Of a stretch of 64,000 bases of DNA, positions 11,930-22,142 are shown one piece after another. Position numbers and translations under genes: made by a program. Every line of letters begins with the position of its first letter. The first letter of the stretch is position 1. The notes below the pieces were generated by a model. That model did not search any database. It was not told the origin of the DNA and worked only from the letters and a program-made list of their open reading frames with translations. The DNA comes from Procambarus clarkii. Its lineage: Eukaryota; Arthropoda; Malacostraca; Decapoda; Cambaridae. Location of the stretch: the NCBI RefSeq assembly GCF_040958095.1, contig NC_091193.1, positions 30,836,832 through 30,900,831 on the forward strand, in the 5' to 3' direction.

Positions 11930-12605
11930 ACGCGTTAATTTGTTCAACCAAAACCCTTTTGTCGAACTAGTATTTACCCAGGTCTTTCCTAAAGCAAAAC
12001 TATCCAATTCATACCCTTTGTTTCGGGGTCGTCTTGTGCATACTCTTAATACCCCATTAATATTCCCTTATGTCCATTTGTCCACCTATCATGTCACTAA
12101 TTTTGCCTTTTTAGAGGCATGTATTCAATCTTTTCATACAACACTTTTCCAATTTGTGGGGTTAACTCATCCTACGTTGAATGCATTATTTTATAGCCGT
12201 TCTATAGCATGCCAACCAGAACTGCATCACCTAAATGGGGCTTTAACAAGAGCAAGATACCTGGAGAATACCAGGTATTTTATTACTAGTGCTTTGACAA
12301 ATCACCGTCCCATTTGCCCCAATTATGAATATTTATGCATTTTTCATCAAACTCTGGTCCCTCTTGTAATCCACACCATCTAGCTCTTATCTGTACTATC
12401 ATTTCCTAGCCTCAAAACCTTGTATTTGTCAGCATTAGACTGCATTTGGCAATACCATTTCAAAACCATCCTCTCAAGTGACAGCAAGTATTTCTTCCGA
12501 TTTTTTTTATTTTGCAATTCTGCAATTATTCCTGCTCCAACATCTTCAACCGAGGTCCCAGAATAGCCTTGAGGCACCAACAATATTTCCTTTAACACCA
12601 TTTAT
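11930..12605 (-). mobile_element. CR1-like LINE RT fragment, heavily decayed
   Basis: Reading right to left, the piece around 12480-12400 encodes KWYCQMQSNADKYKVLRLG, which fits the post-palm KW-x-NxDKCKVLxLG motif of CR1-like reverse transcriptases. The stretch down to 11940 aligns in layout with the better preserved thumb fragment at 19340-19600. Stops and frame changes are frequent. Confidence 0.5.
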
Positions 12606-12904
12606 ACTAACCACTTTGGTATAGCAATGCTCTAAAATTCATACAGCACCCAATATTTTGAGCCTATCATTTTTTTTCCATTTGGCACTATCAAGAAAAG
12701 TTTTGCTAAAGTCATGGTACACATCACAAACCTTATCACTATTTCATCAACTATGCAAGTGTTACATCATTAACAGCTAATAGTAGAACTATGCAATTTA
12801 TGTATGATTTTTCCAAGAGGAATACAAATATTTGTAGTTTTACAATTAAAGTAACTAACCACAATAGACTAAGCTAATGGGCCGTTAATTTGACAAGGAA
12901 ATTA

Positions 12905-13065
12905 AACCTTACCTTGATGTGCTTCCGGGGCTTAGCGTCCCCGCGGCCCGGTCGTCGACCAGGCCTCCTGGTTGCTGGACTGATCAACCAGGCTGTTCGA
13001 CTTTGCTGCTCGCAGCCTGACGTATGAGTCACAGCCTGGTTGATCAGGCAACCTTAGAATAATTT
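12905..13065 (-). mobile_element. Modular SINE, head type C
   Basis: In reverse complement it starts with CTGATCAACCAGGCTGTGAC and contains CAGGCTGCGAGCAGC. It ends in the shared tail AGGCCTGGTCGACGACCGGG followed by CCGCGGGGAC and TAAGCCCCGG. A plus-strand copy lies at 50985-51140. The tail is shared with SINE types A and B, but the head shows no obvious tRNA fold. Confidence 0.7.
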
Positions 13066-13590
13066 ATAACAAAAATTCTTTAAAATTTTCGTTTTCCTTT
13101 GAAACTGGTACCACATTAGTACCTTCACACGTCTAGTACTGCCCGACTAATAAGTGATAAACTTCTCAAAGCTGCCCTTTAAGCACCCTGGCAAAAACTA
13201 TTAGACTAGAGTTACCATTTGTTTAAATAAACCACCATCCTCCCTGGTAACTGCTGAATTAGCCAACCTCTACTCCCAAAGTCTTGTTCGGCTGATAATG
13301 TTTAGTAAATACTGAATAAAAACCTAGTTATCTCCGTTATCACTTCTGACAGTTTTAGATAGACCTCAAACTTTCCCTAATCTATTCGATACATGACCTT
13401 TTCTCTTTGCCCTTAACCGAGAAGTACACTTAAAAAGTCCAGCCGCACGTTAGGCGTAATTAAAGGGCCGGCCTCTGCTGAAGAGGCGTTTTAAAAGCTC
13501 AAAACAGATTAAGCGTCTAACGTGGTTGCTAGGACATGTTCCCACATATGTATAAGCCTATGAAACCGCCGAAGCCGTACTGTTTAAACT
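13066..13590. other. Unassigned stretch
   Basis: No gene or repeat family was recognised. Short open frames only. Confidence 0.4.
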
Positions 13591-13594
13591 GCTT

Positions 13595-13860
13595 TCAAAA
13601 GTGCGGGAATTGACAAGACCATGACTTCATGGCCTTTTCAAGGTCAGTAGGGGTTCTGACACTATTTTTTTTAAATTTTGCCCCGAGGGGCGAGTTTATT
13701 GGGCAGCGCCACTCATCTTTTGAGTGGACATCGCCATAGCAGCATGTGCAACACTCGCCAAGAGGAAGAAAACCCGCTGGGTTGTTCATCCTGTCACTTG
13801 TACCCAGACAGCTGGAACTTTCCTTAACTGTCAAGTTAACAGCTCTTCAAACGAAGATTA
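13595..13860 (-). repeat. Probable LINE 3'-end repeat
   Basis: The minus strand has a compact GC-richer block including GAGTGTTGCACATGCTGCTA, GATGAGTGGCGCTGCCCAAT and an AATAAA directly before CTCGCCCCTCGGGGC and a T/A-rich end. This arrangement resembles a retroelement 3' UTR. The reading frame of 79 codons across it has no recognised domain. Confidence 0.4.
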
Positions 13861-14109
13861 ACATCCATGAACCCTAAAAAACCTTAAGTTATTCCGCAAG
13901 ATAACGATCTGGTTAATTATGTTTAAACCGTATGTAGCTTACACAGGTAATTTACTTTTATCTACACAATTTCCCTCCCCCCTTTATATTACTAGCGATA
14001 CCCATTAAATAAATCTCAAACAAAACAGCCTAAAATTGGTTATTAGCACAAATGAATTACAAAGACGCGCTTTAAAAAGCTACAAGACTCGCTACTTACC
14101 CGCTAGTCT

Positions 14110-14482
14110 ACCACACTGGCTTTCGCTTTGATGTCCATAGGGAATGGAAAGGATGGGGGAGGTAGAGGGACGGGGAGATGAAATTCAGGAAGAGGATGCG
14201 GGTGTAGAGAGAGAGGAGGTTTGAAAGTTCGGTGGCCTGTCCACCATGGGTTGACATTTTTGTATGTGTTGTTTGTTTGCGTATGTGTTATGTTGGGTTG
14301 TCAGTACATTGGCTGGGGGGGCTAGTGTTTGTGACCTTGTTGGTGTCCTAAAGCACTAGAGCCGATGGAGTTGGCTGAAGGAGGCTAATCTTAGAAACAT
14401 CAGGGTAGTTACACTTCTGACGCCACCACAAATGGTTTTTTGGTTTTATATTTTTTTTGTAGGTGTTTTATTTATTTATATA

Positions 14483-14513
<31 letters not shown>

Positions 14514-14539
14514 TTTATTTTTTTTTCTTTCTTTATTCT
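14110..14539 (-). mobile_element. 3' UTR and A-rich tail region of the LINE at 14540-18451
   Basis: Immediately after the ORF stop, the minus strand reads AATAAAG, an A-rich tract and a run of AAT triplets, then a further roughly 300 bp without frames. The downstream boundary is uncertain; it may end near 14110. Confidence 0.45.
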
Positions 14540-17500
14540 TCATTTGGTGTAGATCGGGTCCGGGATGAGCCACTCATCTGGATCGTCTGGCAGACCGCTT
14601 AGTATCCGAGGGCTTGGGAAGGCCTCATCATGGATATGTCTGATCACTTTTTGTTGGAGAGTGATTCTTCTGGTTCTGTGTGGTGGTTCGTGGATCTCGT
14701 AGTCGCTGGAGGTGTTTTCTGCTACGAAGGGATCTTCTGGGTCTGGGACATACATGTTCTTCATACGGTACAGCTGTCTTCTGGCCAAGTAGCTGAGCCT
14801 AATGTTCATTGGCTTCATGTTGAGCGTCTCATGGATCAGGTCAGTTCTTACCCTGTCCCTCAGAGTCAGGCCCTCTGCAAAGCGAAGTGCTTTGTTTTGT
14901 ACTCGTTGAATCTTCAACATGTTGGTGTTGTTGGTGAGGTTCAGGGGAACGTAGGGGTATTCCAAGCTAGGCCTTATGATCATTCTGTACAGGTGGAGCT
15001 TGATGTGGGATGGGGCTTGCTTGAAACGGAAGAGCCTCGCCAGTGAGCCCCGGGCCATCGCTGTCTTCTGGGATACGTACTGGGAGGAGTTGAGTAGCCT
15101 GTTGAAGTTGTAACCGAGCACTGTGTTGGAGTTTGAGATGGCTATGGGTTCACCCCTGATTCTTATTCCCCCCTCATTTTCAATTGAGAAGGCCATACAG
15201 CCGACAGTGCTTAATTGAATCTTTTCTGGGTTAGTGGTGATCCTCCATTTCCTTTCCCAGTTAGCAGTCCTGGCTAGTTCTACGTTTGCCTTACGGGTTG
15301 CAGTTGCATGTTTGGCCGCTTGGCTGCTAGGGTTAGATGTTATTACGTGTGTTACGTCGTCCGCAAATTGCACGATAATGGTGTCCCTATACTCTGGTTG
15401 GGGCAGGTCATTTACAAAGATGTTGAAGAGAACCGGGCTCAAGCATGATCCTTGGGGGACTCCAGCTGTTGGGGTGAAGGCTGCGGCCTCGTTTGCCTTG
15501 AAGCTGGGGGTAACTTGCCTATTCTTAAGGAAATTACTGATCAGCCTGAGGAGGGTCCAGTTTTGCGCTGGTAAGTCTGCTAATTTGTACACCAGACCAT
15601 CGTGCCACAGGCTGTCGAAGGCCTTGTGTACGTCCCTCGTCGCAATCAAAGCTACCTGTTTTTGCTTGCGAATTGAGCTTAAGGCGTCGTAGATGATGTT
15701 AATTGCGTGCTGGGTTGATCTATGTGCTCGAAAGCCAAACTGCTTTTCTGTGAAGAGGTTGTTATACTCCATGTAGTAGTTAAGGCGGTTTGACATGATT
15801 TTTTCAAAGCACTTGCCTATTGTGTCTAAGAGGGAGATTGGTCGGTAGTTGCCAGGTTGGTGGGGGTCTTTCTTGGGTTTGGGAATGAATATCATCTTGG
15901 CTGACTTGAATGCTACAGGAATGTGACCCGATGCCAGCATAGCGTTGAATAGGTTGAGTATGGATTGCATAAGATTGCCTGGTAGAAGTTTGATCTGCAG
16001 CGCTTTGATCCCTGATGGTCCTGGGGCCTTATCTCTGGTGTTTTTGATGACTCCTCTCATCTCTAGCATAGTTATGGGTCTTGTTAGAGGGTGGTCGTCT
16101 TCTAGGGTTGTCAGGTCTATCAGAGGGGTGCTGTTAAGGGAGGCGGCATTTTCTGTTGTCCATTGGTTGACACGTTCAAAGTGAGTGTTGTTGAAGGCTC
16201 TGCTGTTTGAAGCTGTGAGTATCTTTTTCCAAACTGCGCCCATGAGGTCAGCCTGATCCTGTGGGTCTTCTATTTTTTCTTGTTGCTCCTCTTCATCTTC
16301 GTCAAGGAATGTGTGTACAAGGTGGGTGAGGCTGGGGTTAACCGATCCCAGGAGCTGTCTGATCTTGCGCCAGAAAGTAGCCGGCTCCCTTTTGTACTGG
16401 TTGGCCTGTCTCACCAGGGTTCCCCAAATGTGGCTCTTGTGGGTCAGCGTAAGGTCTATGGTTTCCCTTCTGAGTGTTTGTAGGGTCAACGCTGGTGGCT
16501 GGCCAGTTTGGTAGTGGCTTTGGCAGGCTCGCTGGTACTCATTCATTTTGCCTCTGATTTCTCGGGTCGGCTTATATTGGTGGTAAGTCCTTGTGGTGGA
16601 TATTTCACAAGTGGCCTCGGTTGCAAGCTGGATCCGGTTGTGGATGGTGTTTACTGCTTGGTCGATTGTTTGGGTTGGGAGGTTCTCGAACTCAAGGATG
16701 GGGTCGTCAGCAAGGAAGGTGTCATAGTCACGGGCACGTATGGTTTCCAATCTGGGCCTGGATGGTGCCACATATCTGAAGGGGGTTGCTTGGAGGGATG
16801 TGACCACAGGGATGTGATCCGACCCCACGTTCCTGCCTGGGGTTACTCTGCAGTGGAACAGGTCACAATCTCTGTTGGTCAGCACTATGTCAGGGGTGCC
16901 CCTATGGTTGCCCGCGAAGAACGTCTTAAAGTGGGGGCCTTGGAAGGAGAGGTCCCGGTTTTGCATTAGATTGAAGAGCTGCCTGCCCTTGAGGTCTGGC
17001 CTGTCAGGAGCGTTGAATAAGGCCTGATGGTGGGCATTCAGGTCTCCTGCGATGATAGTGGGGAGGTTCCTGTCGAGCAGCTTGTTCAGAGGGATGGAGG
17101 GGAGGGAGGCCAGTCTAGGTGGTAGATATGCGGTGCAGACAATGAGGGGGCCGTGTGAAGTGGTGAGTTCTATTGCAAGAAAGTTGTCGTCTTCTATGAG
17201 GATGGGGCGGTAGGAGAGCCCTCTTCTTATTAGTAATGCCACCCCACTGTACCTACCCCTGTTGACTTCCCTGGTGGAATATCCCCAGATGGAGATGTGC
17301 TGGTCTTGTCTGGCCGCTGTTTCATTGAGTAAGACAACATCTGGGTTAAGTCTGGCTACCTCCAGAGTGAGTAGGTATCTGTTGTTGAAGTAATGTCTGA
17401 TGTTCACCTGAAGGATTGTGATCCCCATTATTGACTGAGACGGAAGTGTTTGTTTGGCTGTAGTGCCAATGTTATTACATTCGGTTTGGTCGCTTCTGTT

Positions 17501-18451
17501 TGTGGAGGAGGGGGGTAAAGCTGTTGAGCCAGGTATCTTGTTCCTGGTTCCGGTCGGGGATTGGTTGGGGTTAGGGTTTCCCATACGTTGCTGTGCCATT
17601 GAGGGGTCTTCGGTGTCACTGCTGTTCATGATGTCGACATCCGTGGTGCTAGAGTCGCTCTCTGGTGGAGAGTTATGGGGGCTGCTTGCCCTTGCTCCGT
17701 CCTCAGGGGATGGGGTTCGGCTGTGAGTGTTGGTCCTAGGCCTCTTGGTACAGCGCTGTGTGGAATGTCTTGTTGTGGGGCTGCGGTTTTTGAAGCGAAA
17801 ATTCCTAGGGCCCCGGATGGGGTTCCGTATGGCAAGGGAATTTGTGATAGCTTTGAGGACGATCCTATGTGGGATTGTTTCAGGAAGGGTGGACATAGGT
17901 GTTTCCCAGGTTGTCGGGGTGGAGGGGCCGGGGTTGTTCAGGGAGTTTGGAGTCTCCTGGGCGTTGGTTGAGGCCTGGGGGCGAGGAGTACTAGGGTTGG
18001 GGTTGTTGGGTTGTGCTTGGGCCTGGCCGGCGGTTGTTGTGATGTTAGGAGTCAAGTAGGCAAGCGAGTCCTCGGACATATGGACAGGGGGCAGGCCATT
18101 GTCTTTCCTAAGTGAGTTCCAGAAACCTAGGAGCTTCACTAGGTTGTCTGGAAATTGGATTTGTGCAAATGTTAGGAGTTCGGCCCCTAAGCTGGGCTTA
18201 GGGTCGGGGTTTGGTGCAAGAGAGTTAGGTGTTGGGGCCTGTTGTGTATGGTTCTGGGTTTGCTCTGGTATAACCGTGGGGTTATGGAGATGTTGGGTGC
18301 TTTGGTGTCCCCCTTGGGCCACCGACTGGGCCTGTTGTTGGTTAGGGATGCCCCAGGCATTTACTGGTGGAGGAGGGGCAGGGATGGTAATAGCTGCACA
18401 TCCTCTTCCAACACAACTCAAACAGTTACTACCGATCTTGGCCCGCAACAA
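14540..18451 (-). CDS. LINE ORF2-type polyprotein: AP endonuclease plus reverse transcriptase, uninterrupted
   Basis: The frame is open for 1303 codons. Residues 1 to about 340 are Pro/Gln/Asn/Thr-rich and look like the end of an ORF1-like region in frame with ORF2. Residues about 341-555 form an AP-type endonuclease with its usual motifs present: VNIRHYF, LLNETAA, RYSGVALLIR, AGDLNAHH, PDIVLTNRD and GSDHIPV. Residues about 800-1100 form a reverse transcriptase with GPSGIKALQIKLLP, PGNYRPISLLDTIGKCFEK, motif A (RDVHKAFDSLWHDGL), motif B (AGVPQGSCLSPVLFN) and an intact motif C (QFADDVT at about 1027). A thumb and a basic tail follow. There is no RNase H, which fits Jockey/CR1-group LINEs. The first ATG is taken as the start only by convention; a 5' truncation or an ORF1 fusion is possible. 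Of the LINEs here, this is the only one that looks enzymatically whole. Confidence 0.85.
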   Translation of the reverse strand: MLRAKIGSNCLSCVGRGCAAITIPAPPPPVNAWGIPNQQQAQSVAQGGHQSTQHLHNPTVIPEQTQNHTQQAPTPNSLAPNPDPKPSLGAELLTFAQIQFPDNLVKLLGFWNSLRKDNGLPPVHMSEDSLAYLTPNITTTAGQAQAQPNNPNPSTPRPQASTNAQETPNSLNNPGPSTPTTWETPMSTLPETIPHRIVLKAITNSLAIRNPIRGPRNFRFKNRSPTTRHSTQRCTKRPRTNTHSRTPSPEDGARASSPHNSPPESDSSTTDVDIMNSSDTEDPSMAQQRMGNPNPNQSPTGTRNKIPGSTALPPSSTNRSDQTECNNIGTTAKQTLPSQSIMGITILQVNIRHYFNNRYLLTLEVARLNPDVVLLNETAARQDQHISIWGYSTREVNRGRYSGVALLIRRGLSYRPILIEDDNFLAIELTTSHGPLIVCTAYLPPRLASLPSIPLNKLLDRNLPTIIAGDLNAHHQALFNAPDRPDLKGRQLFNLMQNRDLSFQGPHFKTFFAGNHRGTPDIVLTNRDCDLFHCRVTPGRNVGSDHIPVVTSLQATPFRYVAPSRPRLETIRARDYDTFLADDPILEFENLPTQTIDQAVNTIHNRIQLATEATCEISTTRTYHQYKPTREIRGKMNEYQRACQSHYQTGQPPALTLQTLRRETIDLTLTHKSHIWGTLVRQANQYKREPATFWRKIRQLLGSVNPSLTHLVHTFLDEDEEEQQEKIEDPQDQADLMGAVWKKILTASNSRAFNNTHFERVNQWTTENAASLNSTPLIDLTTLEDDHPLTRPITMLEMRGVIKNTRDKAPGPSGIKALQIKLLPGNLMQSILNLFNAMLASGHIPVAFKSAKMIFIPKPKKDPHQPGNYRPISLLDTIGKCFEKIMSNRLNYYMEYNNLFTEKQFGFRAHRSTQHAINIIYDALSSIRKQKQVALIATRDVHKAFDSLWHDGLVYKLADLPAQNWTLLRLISNFLKNRQVTPSFKANEAAAFTPTAGVPQGSCLSPVLFNIFVNDLPQPEYRDTIIVQFADDVTHVITSNPSSQAAKHATATRKANVELARTANWERKWRITTNPEKIQLSTVGCMAFSIENEGGIRIRGEPIAISNSNTVLGYNFNRLLNSSQYVSQKTAMARGSLARLFRFKQAPSHIKLHLYRMIIRPSLEYPYVPLNLTNNTNMLKIQRVQNKALRFAEGLTLRDRVRTDLIHETLNMKPMNIRLSYLARRQLYRMKNMYVPDPEDPFVAENTSSDYEIHEPPHRTRRITLQQKVIRHIHDEAFPSPRILSGLPDDPDEWLIPDPIYTK

Positions 18452-18599
18452 GCCTCACATCACTTACTTTGTCCAGAAACATATATAGACTAGCAACTGA
18501 CCATAACACTCATGTATTGGATATAGAATAACGCGGGGTTAATGTGTAGTGCTGCTGTCAAAATATAGATGGCGCACACCCTAATGGTCATGCCAATAA

Positions 18600-18795
18600 A
18601 CTCACCTAGTTGTGCTTACGGGGCTGAGCTTCGACTATTTCTGCCCGAAACGCTTTGCGTAATAGTGGCTTTAGGCTTTGTATATACTAGCTCTATCAAT
18701 AAATCCAACAATGTTTGTATCTCACCTTGTATGTATGTACTTTACCTGAATAAACATTTTGATTTTTGATTTTGATTTTTGATTTTGATATTTGG
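18600..18795 (+). mobile_element. LINE 3' end with hexameric tail
   Basis: The segment runs from CTGCCCGAAACGCTTTGCGT through GTGGCTTTAGGC, TACTAGCTCTATC and CCTGAATAAACATTTTGA, and ends in TTTTGA-like hexamers. Copies in the opposite orientation lie at 19135-19260, 19605-19760 and 23815-23945. Confidence 0.65.
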
Positions 18796-18879
18796 TCCCG
18801 CCCCTCAGCTGTCCATCAATTGGTGTACAAGCTCCTGAACCTGTATCATGAACCTGAACCTTATATTCTTATATAACAT

Positions 18880-19130
18880 CATTATGTTATATAAGAACAT
18901 AAGAATTAAGGTAACTGCAGAAGGCCTATTGGCCTATACGAGGCTGTTCCTATTTACCGTGATGAGTTTTTCCAGCTGGATTTTAATATTTAACAGTTTT
19001 GGCATGTACAGCTTCGGCACGTTTCCTATCACCTAATACATAAGAACATATGACTAAAGATAACTGCAGAAAGCCTATTGGCCCATACGAGGCATCTCCT
19101 ATTTATAACCACGCAATATCCCACCCACAT
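18880..19130. repeat. Two copies of the AAGGCCTATTGG dispersed repeat
   Basis: AAGAACATAAGAATTAAGGT, then AACTGCAGAAGGCCTATTGG, then ATACGAGGC is present at about 18893-18955. A second copy is at about 19042-19100. Further copies are at about 11575-11645 and, in reverse, 60470-60530. Confidence 0.55.
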
Positions 19131-19134
19131 ACAT

Positions 19135-19600
19135 GTCAAATTCAAAATTCAAATTTTTATTCGGGAAAAGTACATACATAGATGATGTGTTACAAACATA
19201 ATGTTGGATTTATAGAGCTAGTGCATACAATACCTAAAGCCACTAATACGCATAGCGTATTGTTCACCCCACGCTTTAAACAATTAACGGACCCCACCTC
19301 CACTTTACGCGGTAAATGGTTCCACAAATCCACAATCCTGTTACCGAACCAGTAAACACCTCTATCATGTCACCCCTAACTCTTCGCCTTTCCAGCTAAT
19401 GCAATTTAAGCTTTGTCAATCTTTCTTCGTATGAGAGGTTTCTAATTTGCGGGACTAACTTTGTCATCCTATGCTGGACGTGTTCTAGTGAATTTGTTTC
19501 CATTCTATAGTACGGCGACCAAAACTGAACTGCATAATCTAAATGGGTCCTAACCGATTCAGGAAGCTCTGTGTATTTCTTCGTAAGTGGGTTTGCTACG
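19135..19600 (-). mobile_element. CR1-like LINE 3' end: RT thumb plus 3' tail
   Basis: Reading right to left, it encodes HLDYAVQFWSPYYR, LEHVQHRMTKLVPQIRN and LSYEERLTKLKL, the standard thumb/C-terminal run of CR1-like reverse transcriptases. This is followed by a remnant of the terminal NHLP-type motif and a 3' UTR ending in TTTGAA-type repeats at 19140. It is 5' truncated at about 19600 and contains in-frame stops. Confidence 0.7.
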
Positions 19601-19604
19601 AAGG

Positions 19605-19760
19605 TTCCTAAGTTCAGATTCAGATTCAGATTCAGATGTTTATTCAGGTAAGGTATATACATACAAGTGATGTTACATTAATGGATTGATATATAGATAG
19701 AGCTAGTACATACAATGCCTAAAGCCACTATTACGCAATGCGTTTCGGGCAAGAAAACAT
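19605..19760 (-). mobile_element. LINE 3' tail, 5'-truncated copy
   Basis: In reverse complement it has GCATTGTATGTACTAGCTCT, TACCTTACCTGAATAAACAT and a tail of CTGAAT hexamers. It abuts the preceding LINE. Confidence 0.65.
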
Positions 19761-19998
19761 TAATATCTAGAACTTAATACTAATTGAGATAATTAATTAA
19801 TACTAATAGTGCGCCCTTAGAAGATGCTTAGGTGCGATTCAATAAGGTATACTTAGGAAGAAATTTTATATTTCGAAGTAAAACAATGTTTTTTCAACTT
19901 CTACAGCCAGCACCGACATTGTAGTAAACAAATATGTTACATTTCAGTGCGGTCTGCTGCATGATGCGAGGAGGACGTGTTGCTCCGCATCTTCGTGT

Positions 19999-21921
19999 TT
20001 GCACGTGGCTGCTGCAGCTAGATGTTGTGAATTTGTTCTCGACTGTTGCAGTGATACAGTGCCTTTGTGTATCGAGGAAATGGCTGAGACGGTCTGCCTA
20101 GGTGATGGAAGATCCTGTACTGGGCCTGGAGAGTGTGACAGTGGGGATGGCAGACAGGATGATACTAGGCCGTATCAAGCAGTAGTAAACAGATATAAAC
20201 GGAGAAATATTCAAAGACAGCGAGACGAAGACAGTGAGGAGGAAATAACAAAGAGACCAAAAAATGAAGACATGCTCAGCAGGACGCGGGAGATGCAGAC
20301 TAATGGAAGGAAGAGGCTGTTGTTCCCTACAGCATGTCAACTGAATTTCCATCAAAAGCTGGAGTGGACGGTTCGTTTGGCTAAGGAGTTTTTTGAATAT
20401 GAACCACTATTCAAGGAGGGTCTTCACCGGCCCTATATAACAGTTGGGACAGAGGAGGCCGTGGAACACCTAACGAAGGATGGGTTTGAGAATATTGTGA
20501 TGGTTACTCCGGAAAAAGGTATGATGTACACCAAGGTCATAGTGTTTAAGTATCCAACTTATTTGGATCCTGATTATCTATTGCTCAACAATGATAGTGT
20601 TGTTTGGGCAAAGAGGAACAGTGTTCGTGGTGAAAAACAAAGCCAGGTTGTTGCCTTGGTAAAGGGTGAGGCTCCAGAAAGAATTTTTGTGCAAGGACTA
20701 GGCTACAGGAAAGTTGTAAAATACATTGAGGAGCCCATATTATGCATGAAGTGTTCTCGTTGGGGACATATGGCTTGGAAATGCCAGTTTGACTCCAGGT
20801 GTCGGTACTGTGGTAAGAAACACGACTCTCGAGAGTGTAGAGTCAAGATTAAAAACGGTGAAAAAATCGTCCCATCTTGTTGCAATTGTCGAGGAAGCCA
20901 CAATGCTGGTTCCTATCTATGTCGCATGAAGCCTCATCTGAGAGACTCGAGGACGGGTGCTACAAGCAGGATAGATGTATCCTCGAAGGAAGGAAAGATT
21001 GTGCAGCAGGAACATGGAGGAAACAGTTGGAAGCCAATGACAGCGCCTATGAACAATGTGTGGGAGAAAGGAACAGAGACAATTAAGGCGAGCCTAGGGA
21101 AAGTAGGAAATGCAGCTGAAAAAATTAAACCTTGTGGAAACAAGGTTCAGGTCAATATAGTGAACTCTGAGGTTGGTACTCAAATATTGGAATATCTAAA
21201 AAAACTAGAAAAGAGGATTGAGGCATTAGAAAAATTAACTATGGGGGGTAGACGGGGTGAAGATGGTGGTGAAACAGGACGTGAAGTGGAAAGTGAAACA
21301 GGACGTGAAATGGAAAGTGAAACAGGACGTGAAATGGAAAGTGAAACAGGACGTGAAATGGAAAGCCAAACAGGACGTGAAATGGAAAGCCAAACAGGAC
21401 GTGAAATGGAAAGCCAAACAGGACGTGAAATGAAAAGCCAAACAGGACGTGAAATGGAAAGTGAAACAGGACGTGAAATGGAAAGTGAAACAGGACGTGA
21501 AATGGAAAGTGAAACAGGACGTGAAATGGAAAGTCAAACAGGACGTGAAATGGAAAGTGAAATAGGACGTGAAGTGGAAAGTGAAACAGGACGTGAAATG
21601 TGCGTTGAAGAAAGTAAGGAAGAACATGACGTATTGATGATAGAGGATAGTCAGGAAAATGAACTTTCTAGTAGTGTTAGCGTTCAACCTTCTGTAGTGA
21701 CAAATGTCGAAACAAAGGTTAAAGTAAAACGGTATAGAGAAATAAGAAAGAAATTAGATATGAATAAGATCACCTTTGATGCTAGTAGCTGTTGTGCAAA
21801 TGAGGAGAAAGCAGAAATGTTACAGTGTTGGGAGAGTCTGTCTGAGAAAATCTCGTATCTCATGGAATGTGACAGACAGGGCAAAGGTAGTTTTATTAAA
21901 TCATGGATGAAAGTAGAGTGA
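19999..21921 (+). CDS. LINE ORF1-type nucleic-acid-binding protein with three zinc knuckles
   Basis: This is an intact frame of 640 codons. An acidic/basic N-terminal region is followed by a conserved-looking central region (about residues 105-245). Three cysteine knuckles then follow: CMKCSRWGHMAWKC (about 249-262), CRYCGKKHDSREC (about 268-280) and CNCRGSHNAGSYLC (about 296-310). This is the usual arrangement of gag-like ORF1 proteins that bind LINE RNA. A short coiled-coil-like stretch (EYLKKLEKRIEALEKL, about 398-414) could serve self-association. Residues about 430-534 are an in-frame 8-residue repeat. The stop overlaps the start of the ORF2 remnant. The first ATG gives an unusual Cys/Ala-rich beginning; the ATG at about 20080 (MAETVCLGDG) may be the real start. 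Confidence 0.75.
   Translation: MHVAAAARCCEFVLDCCSDTVPLCIEEMAETVCLGDGRSCTGPGECDSGDGRQDDTRPYQAVVNRYKRRNIQRQRDEDSEEEITKRPKNEDMLSRTREMQTNGRKRLLFPTACQLNFHQKLEWTVRLAKEFFEYEPLFKEGLHRPYITVGTEEAVEHLTKDGFENIVMVTPEKGMMYTKVIVFKYPTYLDPDYLLLNNDSVVWAKRNSVRGEKQSQVVALVKGEAPERIFVQGLGYRKVVKYIEEPILCMKCSRWGHMAWKCQFDSRCRYCGKKHDSRECRVKIKNGEKIVPSCCNCRGSHNAGSYLCRMKPHLRDSRTGATSRIDVSSKEGKIVQQEHGGNSWKPMTAPMNNVWEKGTETIKASLGKVGNAAEKIKPCGNKVQVNIVNSEVGTQILEYLKKLEKRIEALEKLTMGGRRGEDGGETGREVESETGREMESETGREMESETGREMESQTGREMESQTGREMESQTGREMKSQTGREMESETGREMESETGREMESETGREMESQTGREMESEIGREVESETGREMCVEESKEEHDVLMIEDSQENELSSSVSVQPSVVTNVETKVKVKRYREIRKKLDMNKITFDASSCCANEEKAEMLQCWESLSEKISYLMECDRQGKGSFIKSWMKVE
21283..21600 (+). repeat. 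In-frame 24-bp coding repeat in the ORF1 gene
   Basis: About 13 units of GAAACAGGACGTGAAATGGA plus four bases encode repeated TGREMES(E/Q). Units differ mainly in GTGAA versus CCAAA. The length is a multiple of three, so copy-number change preserves the frame. Confidence 0.85.
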
Positions 21922-21990
21922 GAATATTATCTTGGAGCGTTAATGGGTTAAAATCTAGTGCGGTGGATGTACACTATTATACTCTTAGAT
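21904..21990 (+). pseudogene. ORF2 endonuclease start, truncated
   Basis: The ATG at 21904 overlaps the end of ORF1 in another frame and begins MDESRVRILSWSVNGLKS, which is the standard opening of a LINE AP endonuclease (ILSWNVNGL). The frame ends after about 28 codons and runs into the 3' UTR. Confidence 0.65.
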
Positions 21991-22107
21991 AGTACTATAT
22001 TAACCTGATATGTTACATGGGATTCTTGTATTTGTACTCACTGAATTTGTGCGCCCCTTGAGGGACTTGAAGTATGGGAAGGGGTAGAAATAGCCTAAGC
22101 TAATCTT

Positions 22108-22142
<35 letters not shown>

